Below are positions 1-7,306 of a stretch of 64,000 bases of DNA, piece by piece (the first letter of the stretch is position 1; every line of letters begins with the position of its first letter). The notes under the pieces are model-generated. The model searched no databases. It saw only the letters and a program-made list of their open reading frames with translations, and was not told the origin of the DNA. Position numbers and translations under genes: made by a program. This stretch comes from Thermodesulfobacteriota bacterium (GTDB lineage Bacteria > Desulfobacterota > Desulfobacteria > Desulfobacterales > Desulfosudaceae). Location of the stretch: positions 1-64,000 of the forward strand of contig JBFMDX010000019.1 of NCBI GenBank assembly GCA_040753795.1, given 5' to 3'.

Positions 1-37
1 AAAGCCGGTTGAAACGGTTTACTTCAGCGTTTTCCAT
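1..37 (-). CDS. Partial CDS, N-terminus only, unknown
   Basis: An open frame reads leftward off the window from an ATG at 37, encoding MENAEVNRFNRL before the edge. It is preceded by a good Shine-Dalgarno (AAAGGAG, about 6 bases upstream of the ATG), which is why I call a gene from only 12 codons. Function cannot be told. The SD lies in one arm of the inverted repeat at 39-89. Confidence 0.45.
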   Translation of the reverse strand, partial: MENAEVNRFNRL

Positions 38-38
38 G

Positions 39-89
39 GTATACTCCTTTCGTAGGGGCGCCCATAATTGAGCACGGGCAGGAGTATAC
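39..89. repeat. 10-bp perfect inverted repeat, loop 31 bases
   Basis: GTATACTCCT at 39-48 is the exact reverse complement of AGGAGTATAC at 80-89. The left arm contains the ribosome-binding site of the minus-strand gene starting at 37, so folding of its mRNA would hide that site. It could be a regulatory hairpin, or part of the upstream arm of the attC-like site that ends at 141. Confidence 0.4.
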
Positions 90-104
90 GCTTTTAATTA
101 TTCC

Positions 105-141
105 GCCGCGAAGCGGCTTCGTTCAACTATATAGTTATAGC
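105..141 (+). other. attC-like right half (hairpin plus GTTATAGC core)
   Basis: A 5-bp stem (GCCGC at 105-109, GCGGC at 113-117) is followed by an L'-like GTTCAACT (121-128), a 5-base spacer and GTTATAGC (134-141). That is the order L', spacer, R' at the right end of integron attC sites, although the core is not a perfect GTTRRRY. The AT-rich small gene begins 5 bases later, as expected of a gene cassette. The exact reverse complement, GCTATAAC, occurs at that gene's stop codon (425-432). Confidence 0.35.
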
Positions 142-146
142 TTTTT

Positions 147-431
147 ATGAATCGAGACGAGATAAAAAAAAAGGTTTCATTTTTCCCAATAGCTATTGGT
201 GTGCTTATTATACTGTCGGTAATATTTGGTATATTAGACACATATTTCTATATCACATTTCTTGCTACAAAAGGTTTTTCAACGTGGTCGATCAGAATGG
301 CTCCCATGGAATATATTATTGAATATTTAACTTCTTTTAGGGGGGCGCTTTTTACAACTCTTTCACTATCACCATATTTGTTTATATGGGTGCTATTATA
401 TTGGCCTTCGTCAAAAAGACAAAAGCTATAA
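147..431 (+). CDS. Small two- to three-helix membrane protein, cassette-like
   Basis: The 94-residue product has hydrophobic segments at about 10-38 and 68-85, and a charged lysine-rich N-terminus (MNRDEIKKK). It is therefore likely an inner-membrane protein. No family is recognised. The gene is conspicuously AT-rich compared with the GC-rich genes around it, lacks a visible Shine-Dalgarno, starts 5 bases after a GTTATAGC core-like site and stops inside GCTATAAC. All four traits are typical of integron gene cassettes. Function is unknown; small membrane proteins of this kind in cassettes are usually uncharacterised. Confidence 0.55.
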   Translation: MNRDEIKKKVSFFPIAIGVLIILSVIFGILDTYFYITFLATKGFSTWSIRMAPMEYIIEYLTSFRGALFTTLSLSPYLFIWVLLYWPSSKRQKL

Positions 432-501
432 CAGCTCGTTGGTAGGAGACCGATAAGGGGCGTCGAGTTTTGACTCTTACCAATTGTATTTATAAACGAG
501 C
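425..501 (+). other. attC-like site, degenerate right core
   Basis: GCTATAAC (425-432, overlapping the stop of the small membrane gene) is followed by a 5-base spacer and TTGGTAGGAG (439-448). Its near-complement CTCTTACCAA lies at 474-483 (9 of 10 pair). Then comes a 5-base spacer and TTTATAA, which matches the expected GTTATAG at 5 of 7. An outer GCTCGTT (434-440) / AACGAGC (495-501) pair adds to the fold. The architecture R''-L''-loop-L'-R' fits an attC, but the last core is degraded, so it may be inactive. Confidence 0.35.
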
Positions 502-568
502 ATTCTGCGGCGGCCCTTTCCTCTTGGGCCCCCACGGTGCCGTTTGCAAAGCAGAAGGGAGAAGCGAG

Positions 569-1408
569 ATGAAGCATAACCGTGTCATGAGCATCGCCGC
601 CGTAACGATCTTCGGAATAATGTTTAGCGTTACGGCAAAAGGGCAGGGCCTGAATCCCGAAGCCCTGGTCCCGCTGCCTTCGGTGTTGGATTTCACACGT
701 GGCGGCGGGTGGGGCGTTGCTCTCGGCGCGGGCATCGAATACGAGGCCGCATACGATGGTTCAGACGAATACGAGGTCGAACTGGATCCTGCTGGTGCCA
801 TACAGTGGCGAACCGGCAACCATCTGCTGTTTTGGGAGGGGATGGAACTCGGTTGGCGTAGTCGACTCGCCGATGTCTGGCTCGTTCAGGCAGGAGCGCG
901 ATACGAGGACGGTCTTGAGCCTGACGACTCGGAAGACGGTGCGCTCGATGGAATTGAAGAGCGCGATTCGCATATGGTCGGATTCCTGGAAGCGCGCCGC
1001 AGCCTCGGCGAAGAATGGAGACACTGGATCGCCGGCCGTATCATGGGAGGAGAAAGCGGGTTCGGATGGCTTGGCATTCTGGCTGCCGGGCACCGGTTTG
1101 GCGACCAACTTGATGGTAGCGGGACCGAGGTGTTTATCTTCTCGACATTTGGGACAGACGATTTCATCAACAAGGACTTCGGAATTTCGGCAGAGGATTC
1201 CGAAGCGTCAAGCCTGGCCGCGACGGAGCTTGACGGAGGATATCGATCTGCAGGCATTAACCTGATTCACCGGCGATATGTCACCGACCATGTACACGTG
1301 ATCGCGGCGGCCGAGGCGGAACTCTACAGCGGCGATATTGGAGATAGTCCAATTTCCCGTGACGATTATGAAGCCGGATTGGAATTGTCCGTAGTCTGGC
1401 ATTTCTGA
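569..1408 (+). CDS. MipA/OmpV family outer-membrane protein
   Basis: The 279-residue product begins with a signal peptide (about residues 1-26, ending TAKGQ). It continues with alternating beta-strand-like segments, contains GIEYEAAYDGSDEYEVE near the mature N-terminus and ends in an aromatic residue (VVWHF), as outer-membrane barrels do. The pattern matches the MipA/OmpV family, whose Escherichia coli member scaffolds MltA and a penicillin-binding protein; other members act as porins. The frame is open 33 codons further upstream, but the ATG at 569 has a clear SD (GGGAGA) and begins the signal peptide. The gene stands alone between the cassette-like element and a convergent ATPase gene. Its substrate is unknown. 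Confidence 0.75.
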   Translation: MKHNRVMSIAAVTIFGIMFSVTAKGQGLNPEALVPLPSVLDFTRGGGWGVALGAGIEYEAAYDGSDEYEVELDPAGAIQWRTGNHLLFWEGMELGWRSRLADVWLVQAGARYEDGLEPDDSEDGALDGIEERDSHMVGFLEARRSLGEEWRHWIAGRIMGGESGFGWLGILAAGHRFGDQLDGSGTEVFIFSTFGTDDFINKDFGISAEDSEASSLAATELDGGYRSAGINLIHRRYVTDHVHVIAAAEAELYSGDIGDSPISRDDYEAGLELSVVWHF

Positions 1409-1463
1409 AACGATTGCGAACAAGAGGGCCGTGCTTACTGGCGATTCGCTGCGCGACGGGTGA

Positions 1464-1485
1464 CCCCGGCAACTGGTTGCCGGGG
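1464..1485. other. Strong hairpin downstream of MipA-like gene
   Basis: CCCCGGCAAC (1464-1473) pairs perfectly with GTTGCCGGGG (1476-1485) around a 2-base loop. A second hairpin (GCCCAC / GTGGGC) lies about 30-40 bases further on. Neither has a U-tract, so these are stable RNA folds or factor-dependent terminators rather than classical intrinsic terminators. The 1409-1599 gap holds nothing else I recognise. Confidence 0.35.
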
Positions 1486-1599
1486 TGCGAAGCACAAGAG
1501 GATATTTGTTACCGCCCACAAAACATCGTGGGCAGCCCGGTAGACATCCTGCTCTTTGGGCGCGGGCACGAGTTGCCCATGCCGCCCGTCATAGAGAGC

Positions 1600-2739
1600 T
1601 TATGTAAAGGCGCCGGCCCATAATTGGCGGATAAACATTTCCCATGGCACGGCTTCGATGTTTTTCGCCAGCAGGCGGGGCTGTTTTTCCAGGCAGACGA
1701 TCAGGCATTTTTTTACCGGGCCGTCTTCCTGCAGCGCCTGGAGAGATTTGATGTCGCCCTCATGAACACGGGATGAGCCTTTGACCTCGATGGCGAGCTG
1801 CTTGTCTCCTACAATGAAATCGACTTCCCTGCCGGTGGATGTCCTCCAGAAGGTGATGGGCAGGTCCGGGTCGCGGTAGGCCTGATAGGCCTTCAGTTCC
1901 ATTAATATATAGTGCTCGAACGCCTTGCCGAAGTCGGAACTTCCCATCACGGGCCGGCGTCTGGCGAGATAGTTGGCCACGCCCACGTCAAACAGGTAAA
2001 ATTTTTCCGTCAGGATCATGCGCCGGTTCTTTGATTTTTTCCAGGGCTGGATTCGAAAGCCGAGATAAGTATCCTCCAGAATGTCGAAATAGGTGCGAAT
2101 CACTTTGTGTGACACTCCGGTCTCCCTGGCAATGTTCATGTAGTTGATCAGCTCGCTCGAGGTGAGGGCCGCTACCCGTAAAAATTCACTGAAGGCCGGG
2201 ATGTTCTGAGTGAGGGCTTCCGCTATTATTTCTTCCTTTAGATAATCGGCGACATAGGCGCGCAAATCTTCCGTGGGTTCCGGCGAAAGGTAATGGGGCG
2301 GCAGCAGTCCGGAAACCATTATTTTTTCAATATCAAAATGCTCAACCTCAACAAGGGAGAGCGGCGCCATGGTTCTCCGCCATGCCCTTCCTCCCAGAAG
2401 GTTGGCATGCCCCCGCCTGAGTTTGCGGGCACTGGATCCCGTCAGCATGAAGGAAATGCCTTTGTTTTCCATAAGCCAGTGTACTTCATCTAAAACCGCC
2501 GGAACCTTCTGGACCTCATCGATAATCAGCAACCCTTGATGATGATGGTAGCGTTCTCTTAAAAGCGCTGGCCGGGAAATATATTCGGCCAGCGTATCGG
2601 TTTTCAGAAAATCGATGATTTCAGCGCCGGGGAATGAATGTCCGATCCAGTAGCTCTTGCCGACTTTACGCGGCCCCCAGAGAAAAGCGGATTTACCTCT
2701 CGGTAATCGCAGGTCAATGGCTCTTTGGATAATTTTCAT
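1600..2739 (-). CDS. AAA ATPase with C-terminal DUF4143
   Basis: This 379-residue protein has a Walker A motif GPRKVGKS (22-29), Walker B LLIIDEV (70-76), a sensor-like MLTGSSARK at about 97-105 and a C-terminal DUF4143 domain. The end of DUF4143 (EVDFIVGDKQLAIEVKGS) carries the E...D...ExK pattern of the PD-(D/E)xK nuclease fold. Such proteins are common, mobile and of uncertain function; many lie in defence or toxin-antitoxin-like contexts. The gene has its own strong promoter whose predicted start lies only a few bases before the ATG, and there is no SD, so it is probably translated from a near-leaderless mRNA. It sits directly beside a gene-end remnant (2794-2904), suggesting insertion. 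Confidence 0.8.
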   Translation of the reverse strand: MKIIQRAIDLRLPRGKSAFLWGPRKVGKSYWIGHSFPGAEIIDFLKTDTLAEYISRPALLRERYHHHQGLLIIDEVQKVPAVLDEVHWLMENKGISFMLTGSSARKLRRGHANLLGGRAWRRTMAPLSLVEVEHFDIEKIMVSGLLPPHYLSPEPTEDLRAYVADYLKEEIIAEALTQNIPAFSEFLRVAALTSSELINYMNIARETGVSHKVIRTYFDILEDTYLGFRIQPWKKSKNRRMILTEKFYLFDVGVANYLARRRPVMGSSDFGKAFEHYILMELKAYQAYRDPDLPITFWRTSTGREVDFIVGDKQLAIEVKGSSRVHEGDIKSLQALQEDGPVKKCLIVCLEKQPRLLAKNIEAVPWEMFIRQLWAGAFT

Positions 2740-2748
2740 AATGAGGAA

Positions 2749-2777
2749 AATATATCCGGATAATTTGCCGTTGTCAA
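2749..2777 (-). promoter_or_regulatory. Sigma-70 promoter with palindrome in spacer
   Basis: On the minus strand TTGACA (2777-2772), a 17-bp spacer and TATATT (2754-2749) form a near-consensus promoter for the AAA/DUF4143 gene. A perfect palindrome TATCCGGATA (2753-2762) overlaps the spacer and -10 and could be an operator. The predicted start site is about 3 bases before the ATG. Confidence 0.7.
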
Positions 2778-2793
2778 GAAGAGTATCTAATAT

Positions 2794-2904
2794 AAATTTA
2801 TCCGGCGCGCCCGGTCATTGCCTCCATGGTCCACTACGGCACCCATACCATCCCCGGGATTAAGGAATATCTGCAATCGGGGAGCGAACAAAACGGCTTC
2901 TTAT
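2794..2904 (+). pseudogene. Possible C-terminal remnant of a lost gene
   Basis: A plus-strand frame encodes IASMVHYGTHTIPGIKEYL and a short tail ending at a TGA at 2902-2904. It has protein-like composition but no start codon with an SD, and an upstream in-frame stop lies near 2791. It could be the tail of a gene removed when the adjacent ATPase gene arrived. I cannot assign a family. It may also be chance. Confidence 0.25.
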
Positions 2905-2908
2905 GAAA

Positions 2909-2925
2909 CCGGACCAATGGTCCGG
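2909..2925 (-). terminator. Short perfect hairpin after cstA
   Basis: CCGGACCA / TGGTCCGG around a single-base loop lies directly after the cstA stop codon, followed on the minus strand by only TTT. It is a weak intrinsic terminator and could also stop transcription from the other side. Confidence 0.45.
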
Positions 2926-2926
2926 G

Positions 2927-4663
2927 TCAGGCCCGTTTGCCCTTGGCCTGGCGCATGATTTTGATCACCAGGGATAAAACCCCGAAGGCCAGCAGGATTA
3001 AGATGATGTCTCCCGAAGCCAGCATGTAGTTCTTTTTGGGCAGGTAATCCTTGAAGAGAATCACGAAAAGGGCCGCCACGGTGGTGACAAACATGAATAT
3101 TCCGGGGATGAGCGCGAAGAGATAGGCCTTCCCCCTGTTCAGCAGCCACATGGAAACCGTCAGCAGGGTCAGGGCCGCCAGTAGCTGGTTGGCCGATCCG
3201 AAAAGCTGCCAGAGCTGCTTGAAGGCATTAAAATAGGCCAGGAGAAACATCAGCACAACGCACAGCAGGGAGTTGAACACATAGGTGTTTAAAACTTTCG
3301 GGACCTTTTTAAACAGCATCCGCCAGAGCTCTTCGAACAGATAACGGTTGAGCCGGACGGCGGTGTCCAGGGTGGTCACCACAAACCCTTCGACCATGAG
3401 AATGCCGAACACGGACCCGTAGATAATGGGCAGGGAAAAGGATTTGTTCAGCAGGCCGCCCAGGCCCAGGGCGAATGCCAGGATGGGATTGGATTTCACT
3501 CCGGCCACTGTCGGAAAGACAATGCTTCGGAGCTGATCGAAGCCGATCCCCGCGCCCACGGCGATCATGACGCCGATGGCCAGAACCGCTTCCAGAAGCA
3601 TCCCGCCGAAGGCCACGGTCTTGGCGTCGGGTTTTTCCTTTTCCACCTGTTTGGAACTGGTCCCGCCGGCCACCAGGGAATGAAATCCGCTGATGGCGCC
3701 GCAGGCGACCGTGATAAACAGGATCGGCCAGACATAACCCAGGAGCGACCCTCCCTCCGCGATATTGAAGGTCGGGGCGAGCATGACATCCCCCCGGATG
3801 CCCATGACGGCCGCGCCGCCGAACAGGGCCAGGATGCCGCCATACAGCAGAAAGGAGTTGGTGAAATCCCGGGGTTGCAGGACGAGCCATACCGGCACGC
3901 CGGCGGCAAACAGGGTGTAGATCGAGATGATCACCATCCAGACAAAAGAATCGATGGAAATCGGAAAATGCAGGCCGACTTTGATGGATACGGCGCATAT
4001 CCCCACGGCGAGGAGGGACACCAGGGCGGTGTTGGTTTTCCTTTTATAGAGGAGATACCCCAGCAGGGGGGCGCACAGGGTGATGATGATAACGGAGGTG
4101 GAGGCAATGCCGCCGATGACTACGTGGGTGACCCCGTTTTCCATGATCGTCCGCAGGGCCGTATGGTCGACGCCGAAATAGGACAGAGGATATTTGGACG
4201 ACAGGGCGGTGGTGGTCAGCGTCAAAAAGACGGAAGTGACCATCAGCAGCATGATAATGGTAAATCCGATGAACAGCAGGAAGCCGGCCCGGCCGAAGGA
4301 TTTTTCGGCGATCTCCGCCATGGACCGCCCCTTTTCCCGCATGGAGGCCAGCAGCGCCGTATAGTCATGCACCGCCCCCAGAAATATCGTCCCGAGAATG
4401 ATCCAGAGCCAGACCGGAATATAACCGAAAATCAGGGCCACCGTCGGACCGATGATGGGTCCGCCACCGGCGATGGAAGCGAAATGATGACCGAAGATGA
4501 CAAACCGGCGGGTCGGTACATAATCCACCCCGTCGTTGACTTCCACCGAAGGCGCGACATGGGATCCGTCGACATCAAACACGTTTTCAATATACCGCGC
4601 GTAAAACCGGTACCCGATTCCGAATAACACAATGGAAACAACCAGAATGGCCAGGACGTTCAT
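2927..4663 (-). CDS. cstA: CstA-type carbon starvation / peptide-pyruvate transporter
   Basis: This 578-residue polytopic membrane protein is CstA-like throughout. The N-terminal region has GYRFYARYIENVFDVD and FGHHFASIAGGGPIIGP, followed by more than a dozen hydrophobic segments and the conserved AGGTSSKQ stretch. CstA proteins move peptides or pyruvate across the inner membrane during carbon limitation. The length is close to the shorter CstA class. The ATG at 4663 follows GAGGTC, a fair SD. It is probably transcribed alone or with the Nudix and aldolase genes upstream (36-bp gap), which would couple uptake of a three-carbon compound to central carbon metabolism; that link is inference. Confidence 0.9.
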   Translation of the reverse strand: MNVLAILVVSIVLFGIGYRFYARYIENVFDVDGSHVAPSVEVNDGVDYVPTRRFVIFGHHFASIAGGGPIIGPTVALIFGYIPVWLWIILGTIFLGAVHDYTALLASMREKGRSMAEIAEKSFGRAGFLLFIGFTIIMLLMVTSVFLTLTTTALSSKYPLSYFGVDHTALRTIMENGVTHVVIGGIASTSVIIITLCAPLLGYLLYKRKTNTALVSLLAVGICAVSIKVGLHFPISIDSFVWMVIISIYTLFAAGVPVWLVLQPRDFTNSFLLYGGILALFGGAAVMGIRGDVMLAPTFNIAEGGSLLGYVWPILFITVACGAISGFHSLVAGGTSSKQVEKEKPDAKTVAFGGMLLEAVLAIGVMIAVGAGIGFDQLRSIVFPTVAGVKSNPILAFALGLGGLLNKSFSLPIIYGSVFGILMVEGFVVTTLDTAVRLNRYLFEELWRMLFKKVPKVLNTYVFNSLLCVVLMFLLAYFNAFKQLWQLFGSANQLLAALTLLTVSMWLLNRGKAYLFALIPGIFMFVTTVAALFVILFKDYLPKKNYMLASGDIILILLAFGVLSLVIKIMRQAKGKRA

Positions 4664-4699
4664 CAGAAGACCTCATCTTTATTTATCAAATCTTTTGTC

Positions 4700-5224
4700 T
4701 CAAGACGCTGCCAGTATTTTCAGGGCGGCTTCAATAAAGAATTCGTGACTTGCGAAGGCGATTTGAGGCAGGCCGTCCGGAGCAAAAAAGCCTACCTCTT
4801 CGGCGTCGTCGCCGGGGGCCAGGTCACCGGAATAGTCGGTGACCAGGTAGCCCACGATAAGCACGGTGCCGTACCGGTCGCTGTGGTTGGAGCGGACACC
4901 CAGCAGGGACCGGATGACGCCGGAGATGCCGGTCTCCTCGCGCAACTCCCGCAGGGCCGATTCCTCCGGTTCTTCCGACAACTCCATGAACCCGCCGGGA
5001 AGGCACCACATCCCCTTTTTCGGTTCCACGTTTCTTCTGGTCAGCAGCAGGCGGGAGGCCGGGTCAGCCACCACAACGGCCGACGCCGGCACCGGATTTT
5101 CGTAGATGGGCTGTTCACACATGCGGCAGAAAGGCCGGACCCGGCCTTCCCATTTCTTCTGGACCAGGCGGCCGCCGCAGAAATGACAGAAGCGCTTCTG
5201 CCGCGCCGGATGATTAGTCGTCAA
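4700..5224 (-). CDS. Nudix hydrolase with N-terminal zinc ribbon
   Basis: The product is about 174 residues from a TTG at 5224. It carries a zinc ribbon with C13-x2-C16 and C33-x2-C36, and then a complete Nudix box (GX5EX7REUXEEXGU) at about 78-100. Zinc-ribbon Nudix proteins of the NudC/ADP-ribose type cleave nucleoside diphosphate derivatives such as NADH or ADP-ribose. I chose the TTG because AAAGG precedes it and it lies at the stop codon of the aldolase gene (coupling, 11-bp overlap). An ATG at 5251 and a longer frame to 5326 have no SD. The true substrate cannot be read from the sequence. Confidence 0.85.
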   Translation of the reverse strand: MTTNHPARQKRFCHFCGGRLVQKKWEGRVRPFCRMCEQPIYENPVPASAVVVADPASRLLLTRRNVEPKKGMWCLPGGFMELSEEPEESALRELREETGISGVIRSLLGVRSNHSDRYGTVLIVGYLVTDYSGDLAPGDDAEEVGFFAPDGLPQIAFASHEFFIEAALKILAAS

Positions 5225-6503
5225 AATTGCCTTTCGGCCCTTTGTCGCCATGCAGGGCGGCGGCGCGCTGCATGATCTTTTCCCGGGTCCACTCTTCGGG
5301 CCGTTCGATCCTTTCGGCAATGTCACCGGGATCGTACGCGCCGGCTTTAAGGATGGCCTCGATGGCCAGGTCGGCCGTGCCGGTGGCGTTGAAGACCTTG
5401 GTCAGCATGTTGTAGACGAACTGCTCCACGTCACTCACCATCCGTTCCCGAATCCTGGCGGGCTGGGCGTGAAGGATGTTTTCAAAGGGCAGGTTCAGTT
5501 TTTTGTAGTCGCCGGCTTTCAGGCTTTTAGACTCGGCGTACTGCCGCATCTTGTCCCAGGTCTCGTCGGACACGCCCTTGTCCTTTTCCTTGACGAAGTT
5601 GCCGGAGGCATCCAGGAAGGCGTTGCCGTAATCGTTGACCTGCAGGCCCCAGGAGATCATCTGCAGAGCCGTGGCCACGTTGGCCTTGGTGGTGTTGGTT
5701 TCCGCGGCGATCCGGCGCAGCCTGTCCGAGCTGTTGCCGGAGGTGCCATGCTGGGCGCCGTTGACTTTGTAAGGCTCGATGGCCTTGTGGATCCGGGCGG
5801 TCAGCTCCACCTGGATGCCGGCGTCGCTGGCTTCGATGCCGTGGGTGGTGCCGTTGTTAAGCGCGATCCAGTCCGGGAAGATGTCGTGGGCGTTCAACCC
5901 CTGAATCAGGAACAGGGCTTCCTCCGGCGTCGACAACCCCTCCTTGCCCTTGATTTCACCGACTTCCGTTTCCAGGCCGGCCCAGCGAGGAATGTAAGGG
6001 TTTAAGGCCAGATTGGCCAGCAGGTTCTGGTCGTCGGGCAGGTGAGAGGCGTCGATGGCGATGGAGGTGATGCCGGCTTCGAACATGCTGGGAATTTCGA
6101 TCCGGGCCTCATCGATATCCGCCTGCTTTTTGATGCCGTAATGGTCGGCGTGAATGGCCACCGGGATGGTGATGCCCATCTGGTTGCAGAAGGCGTCCAC
6201 CTGTCGGGCCATGTTCCAGTAATTAACGGCGCAGTAGGCGTTCCGGCCGCCTTCGGACTTGGCGATTTCGATAATCAGGGCGGCGTTGGCCCGCTGGGCG
6301 GCCCGCAGGGCCCCCTGGATGATAAAGGAGTTTCGGCCGTTGGCGGCCATGGTGACGGCGCCCTTTTTGGAAGCCACCGCCCGGTTGATGAACTTGCCGC
6401 TGACGATCAGCGCTTTTGAATTGGGAAACAGGGAGACAATGTTGGGCGGCCGGCCGACTTCCAGCGCTTTATTGAAATTTTCAGGATATGAATGATAATG
6501 CAT
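5214..6503 (-). CDS. fba: Class II fructose-bisphosphate aldolase
   Basis: This 429-residue protein shows class II (metal-dependent) aldolase signatures: HADH at 118-121 (metal-binding histidine), LNNGTTHG in the middle and NGAQHGTSG later. It cleaves or forms fructose-1,6-bisphosphate in glycolysis and gluconeogenesis in the cytoplasm. At 429 residues it is longer than the usual 300-360, with a long C-terminal extension, as in some deltaproteobacterial members. The ATG at 6503 has a strong SD (GGGAGGT); an in-frame start 30 bp upstream does not. A related sugar-phosphate or ketose substrate is possible. Confidence 0.85.
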   Translation of the reverse strand: MHYHSYPENFNKALEVGRPPNIVSLFPNSKALIVSGKFINRAVASKKGAVTMAANGRNSFIIQGALRAAQRANAALIIEIAKSEGGRNAYCAVNYWNMARQVDAFCNQMGITIPVAIHADHYGIKKQADIDEARIEIPSMFEAGITSIAIDASHLPDDQNLLANLALNPYIPRWAGLETEVGEIKGKEGLSTPEEALFLIQGLNAHDIFPDWIALNNGTTHGIEASDAGIQVELTARIHKAIEPYKVNGAQHGTSGNSSDRLRRIAAETNTTKANVATALQMISWGLQVNDYGNAFLDASGNFVKEKDKGVSDETWDKMRQYAESKSLKAGDYKKLNLPFENILHAQPARIRERMVSDVEQFVYNMLTKVFNATGTADLAIEAILKAGAYDPGDIAERIERPEEWTREKIMQRAAALHGDKGPKGNFDD

Positions 6504-6573
6504 GGCGCCTACCTCCCTACTGATTATATACAATATGGGTAGTAATTATCATAAACGGCTTTGCGGCGGGTGG

Positions 6574-7227
6574 TTATTCCGATTCCGGAGACGCGCCGCC
6601 CTGTGACCGGGCGGCCTGGTCCGCTTGATATTGTTCCAGTTTCTGCTCCATGTCCTGTTTGACCTGGTCATTGTATTTGGCAACTTCTTCCTTGAACGTC
6701 TGCCGTCTCTGATGAAAGTCTTTGAACTTCAGATTGAACTGAACGGTGGCCTCGTTGACTTTCTCCAGGTCCTCTTTTGTTTTCGCCTTTTTCATGGCCT
6801 CGTCCAGGAGGCGCCGCTCTTCCTGAAGGGCCTTGAACTCATCATTAAAAGCCGTTTCCCTGGCCCTCAGGGAATCGACTTCGTTGAGATTCCCCTGCGG
6901 CTGCCGAACCTGTCCCGTAGCGGGTCTCCCCTGATCGCCGCCGGTTTCGGCTTCCTGGTCACCGGCCTCTTCCTGGTCACCGGCCGCTTCCTGGTTAGTG
7001 ACGCTTTCTGGTAAGGGCGCTTCGGCCGAACCCTCCGGGTAGATAACGGTTTCTCCCTGAATGTTGACGTTTTTCTGGTATTGTTTGGGTATCCCCACCG
7101 GATCATTGGTATAGTGAGTGTTTCCACTGTCATCCTTGTACTGATAAATTTCCGCGGAAGCGGGATAAGCGGCCCACACGATAATAATTATTGCCAGGGC
7201 GAGGGATAAGGGGGTGGATTGTTTCAT
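6574..7227 (-). CDS. Exported DUF4124 protein with coiled-coil tail
   Basis: The 217-residue product has a signal peptide (about 1-25, ending ASA). A DUF4124 domain follows (IYQYKDDSGNTHYTNDP, about 27-60), then a Gln/Glu-rich linker with imperfect tandem QEAAGDQ-type repeats (about 78-100), and a charged alpha-helical coiled coil from about 120 to 205. DUF4124 proteins are periplasmic and uncharacterised; the tail may mediate oligomerisation. The linker repeats are visible in DNA as near-identical 18-bp units, which are prone to length change. The SD GGAG lies before the ATG. Function is unknown. Confidence 0.75.
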   Translation of the reverse strand: MKQSTPLSLALAIIIIVWAAYPASAEIYQYKDDSGNTHYTNDPVGIPKQYQKNVNIQGETVIYPEGSAEAPLPESVTNQEAAGDQEEAGDQEAETGGDQGRPATGQVRQPQGNLNEVDSLRARETAFNDEFKALQEERRLLDEAMKKAKTKEDLEKVNEATVQFNLKFKDFHQRRQTFKEEVAKYNDQVKQDMEQKLEQYQADQAARSQGGASPESE

Positions 7228-7306
7228 TGAGTGACTCCATAATTATTATGGGGTTTTAGACAGCAGACATAAACGGTTTCAGGTATACCGGTTTTGTCCC
7301 GGCCTG

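Noticed and set aside
470-568. N-terminal extension of the MipA-like protein
   Set aside because: It overlaps the attC-like site, lacks an SD and would bury the signal peptide; the ATG at 569 is better.
1409-1623. 69-codon plus-strand frame after the MipA-like gene
   Set aside because: No SD, crosses two strong hairpins and shows no protein-like composition.
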